Positions 62,086 to 64,000 of a stretch of 64,000 nt of DNA are shown here, in pieces. The stretch spans positions 1-64,000 of the forward strand of contig NZ_JAAXKZ010000001.1 in assembly GCF_012911875.1 (NCBI RefSeq). Reading direction: 5' to 3'. The position numbers and the translations under genes are program-made. This stretch comes from Pseudonocardia bannensis (lineage in GTDB: Bacteria; Actinomycetota; Actinomycetes; Mycobacteriales; Pseudonocardiaceae). Numbering within the stretch: the first letter of the stretch is position 1; each line of letters begins with the position of its first letter. The notes beneath the pieces were generated by a model, which was given only the letters and a program-made list of their open reading frames with translations, was not told the DNA's origin and made no database searches.

Positions 62086-63017
62086 CCGGGATGCGCCTTC
62101 CCGCCGTGCCCCGACCGCTCATGCGCGCCCTGGTGCGCTACGGCGTCCGCCCCGTGCTCTCCGCCGGTGTCCCGGAAGCCTTCCAGCGGCGCTGGCTGGA
62201 GATCATGACGGCCCCGACGCCGCTGCCGTCAGGAGTGCGGGTCACCCGTGACCGGCTCGCCGGCCGCCCGGCCCTGCGCCTCACCCCGCCCGGGGCCGAC
62301 CCCGCTCGGGCCGTGCTCTACCTGCACGGCGGCGGTTTCACGATCGGTTCCCCGGCCACCCACCGCGCGCTCGCCGGTCACCTGGCCGACGCCGCCGGCG
62401 CCACCGTCTACGTGCTCGACTACCGGCTGGCCCCGGAGCACCCCTACCCCGCGGCCCTGGACGACACCACCGCGGCCTACCGGGAGCTGCTCGAGCGCGG
62501 TTACGCGGCCGAGCACCTCTCCATCGCCGGCGACTCCGCCGGGGGCTGGCTGACCCTCCGGGCGGGGATCGAGCTGCGGGACGCCGGGACACCGCTGCCC
62601 GCACTGCTCGTGCTGATCTCGCCGGTCGTCGATCTCGGGCCCACCGATCGTCCCGACGACGCCGGCGACCCGATGCTGCAGAAGAGCTGGATCCGGTCGT
62701 GCATCGACAGCTTCGCGTCCGGCCGCGATCCCCGCTCGCCGGAGCTGTCCCCGGTGTACGCCGACCTGGCCGGGCTGCCGCCGCTGTGGGTGCACGTCGG
62801 CAGCGACGAGATCCTCTACGACGACTCGGTCCGCATCGTCGAGCGGGCGCGCGCCGCGGGGGTCCGCGCCGACCTGCGCCGCCTCGACGGGCTCTGGCAC
62901 GTCGCGCACGCCCACGCCGGGCTGCTGCCCGAGGCCACCGCCGCGGTCGCCGAGCTCGGTGGCCACATCCGGCAGGCGACCCTGCCACTGACCGACACGA
63001 CCGGGAGTTCCGCGTGA
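62082..63017 (+). CDS. Alpha/beta hydrolase (HSL-type esterase)
   Basis: 311 residues. Oxyanion motif LYLHGGGFTIGS, nucleophile GDSAGGWLTL, catalytic Asp in HVGSDEILYDD and His in LDGLWHVAHAHAG. Member of the hormone-sensitive-lipase family. Overlaps the BVMO by 4 bp (ATGA); it likely hydrolyses the ester that the BVMO makes. Confidence 0.91.
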   Translation: MTGMRLPAVPRPLMRALVRYGVRPVLSAGVPEAFQRRWLEIMTAPTPLPSGVRVTRDRLAGRPALRLTPPGADPARAVLYLHGGGFTIGSPATHRALAGHLADAAGATVYVLDYRLAPEHPYPAALDDTTAAYRELLERGYAAEHLSIAGDSAGGWLTLRAGIELRDAGTPLPALLVLISPVVDLGPTDRPDDAGDPMLQKSWIRSCIDSFASGRDPRSPELSPVYADLAGLPPLWVHVGSDEILYDDSVRIVERARAAGVRADLRRLDGLWHVAHAHAGLLPEATAAVAELGGHIRQATLPLTDTTGSSA

Positions 63018-64000
63018 GTGACCAGAAGTCCTTCGACTACATCGTTGTCGGGGCGGGCAGCGCGGGGTGCGTGCTCGCGTCCCGGCTGACCGAGGACCCG
63101 ACCGTCTCGGTGCTGCTGCTCGAAGCCGGCGGCCGGGACGACGCCGACGAGATCCGTATCCCGGCGGCGTTCTCCAGCCTGTTCAAGACCAAGTGGGACT
63201 GGGACTACCGGACCACCGAGCAGAAGCAGCTCGACGGCCGCCGCGCGTACTGGCCGCGGATGAAGGCCCTCGGCGGGTGCTCCTCGATGAACGCGATGAT
63301 CTACATCCGCGGGCACCGGGCCGACTACGACGGCTGGCGTGACCAGCACGGGGCGCAGGGCTGGGGCTACGCCGACGTGCTGCCCTACTTCGTCCGCGCG
63401 GAGGGCAACAGCCGCCTGGGCGGGCCCTACCACGGCACGTCGGGCCCGTTGCACGTCGAGGACCGGCGCTACACCCACGAGCTGACCGAGGCCTGGGTGG
63501 AGTCGGCCGTGGCGTCCGGGCTCAAGCGCAACGACGACTTCAACGGGGCCGACCAGGAGGGCGCCGGCCTCTACCAGGTCACCTGCAAGCGGGGCCGGCG
63601 ATGGTCGGTCGCCGACGCCTACCTGCACCCGGCGGCGGACCGGCCGAACCTGACCGTCCACACCGGGGCGCACGCGACCCGGGTGACCATGGACGGTTCC
63701 CGGGCGACCGGGGTGTCCTACCTCCAGGACGGCACGCTGCGTACCGCGCACGCGTCCGCCGAGGTGCTGCTGGCGGGCGGGGCGATCAACTCCCCGCAGC
63801 TGCTGATGCTCTCGGGCATCGGCCCGGCGACGCACCTGCGCGAGACCGGCGTGGACGTGCTGGTCGACCTGCCGGGCGTGGGCGAGAACCTGCACGACCA
63901 CCCGGCAGTGCCGCTGCTGTGGCGCAGCCGCGGCACCAGCGACCTCGTCGACGCCCTGAGCCCGGCCCGGTTGATCCAGTGGCAGGCCCTGGGGCGCGGG
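63014..64000 (+). CDS. GMC-family oxidoreductase (3' end outside window)
   Basis: 329 codons visible, open at the edge. FAD loop [40 protein letters not shown] and the second signature [20 protein letters not shown]. Relatives are choline dehydrogenase-like alcohol oxidoreductases. GTG overlaps the esterase by 4 bp; it may oxidise the alcohol freed by that enzyme. Confidence 0.92.
   Translation, partial: MSDQKSFDYIVVGAGSAGCVLASRLTEDPTVSVLLLEAGGRDDADEIRIPAAFSSLFKTKWDWDYRTTEQKQLDGRRAYWPRMKALGGCSSMNAMIYIRGHRADYDGWRDQHGAQGWGYADVLPYFVRAEGNSRLGGPYHGTSGPLHVEDRRYTHELTEAWVESAVASGLKRNDDFNGADQEGAGLYQVTCKRGRRWSVADAYLHPAADRPNLTVHTGAHATRVTMDGSRATGVSYLQDGTLRTAHASAEVLLAGGAINSPQLLMLSGIGPATHLRETGVDVLVDLPGVGENLHDHPAVPLLWRSRGTSDLVDALSPARLIQWQALGRG

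Noticed and set aside
1-64000. CRISPR array, rRNA operon or intact prophage
   Set aside because: No regularly spaced repeats, no rRNA sequence and no phage structural genes were found; only the integrase remnant near tRNA-Ser(CGA).

Overview
The window is very GC-rich, uses many GTG starts, and carries the repertoire of a mycolata-like actinobacterium: mycothiol-type ArsC, F420-type luciferase-like oxidoreductase, LytR-CpsA-Psr protein, Ku with a LigC-type ligase, and TadA with its actinobacterial partner. A Pseudonocardiaceae member (for example Pseudonocardia) is the best guess. dnaX at the left edge, a parS-like site and several genes that lie near the origin in mycobacteria suggest an origin-proximal location. 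No rRNA, CRISPR array or intact prophage is visible.

Layout. 1-2.4 kb: dnaX (partial), SRP RNA and tRNA-Ser(GGA). 2.6-4.8 kb: STAS protein, amidohydrolase and a small membrane protein. 4.9-17.4 kb: a heptose locus with gmhA, gmhB, two hldE-like kinase/adenylyltransferases, four family-9 glycosyltransferases, three other glycosyltransferases and an SDR, mostly one reverse-strand operon with 4-bp overlaps. 17.6-21.8 kb: Rho-N-like protein, AcoR-like regulator, a guanidine-III riboswitch in front of a SugE/Gdx exporter, and a superoxide dismutase behind a TTGCAA-N5-TTGCAA Nur-type box. 21.8-25.3 kb: arsenic resistance (arsI/cadI, arsR, acr3, arsC, phosphoesterase). 26.3-29.7 kb: a PrmC-like methyltransferase, then an eroded integrative element next to tRNA-Ser(CGA), with a 59-bp direct repeat, an integrase C-terminal remnant and cargo (GlxA-like regulator, DUF6010 protein). 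29.8-44.9 kb: polar amino acid ABC transporter, Nudix, tadA, M20 hydrolase, amidase, tyrA, ligC/ku, LCP protein, VOC protein, nucleoside phosphorylase, MFS. 45-52 kb: unknowns, LLM oxidoreductase, MBL hydrolase, class A beta-lactamase beside a PbpA-type PBP, PPK2.

52.0-58.2 kb is the least familiar part: a reverse-strand operon encoding an AmiE-like protein that lacks the catalytic lysine, two divergent tubulin/FtsZ-like proteins that share a long conserved C-terminal region, three paralogous ~100-residue proteins (LDW...VLxDLGyL family), a sigma-like helix-turn-helix protein and one small orphan. This is the best candidate for an undescribed system, possibly a paired cytoskeletal or GTP-switch machine.

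58.3-64 kb: MarR, AlkB-like oxygenase, then a TetR gene facing a tandem TGACC-N3-GGTCA operator and a Baeyer-Villiger monooxygenase - esterase - GMC oxidoreductase operon that runs off the right edge and would convert a ketone to ester, to acid plus alcohol, and oxidise the alcohol.
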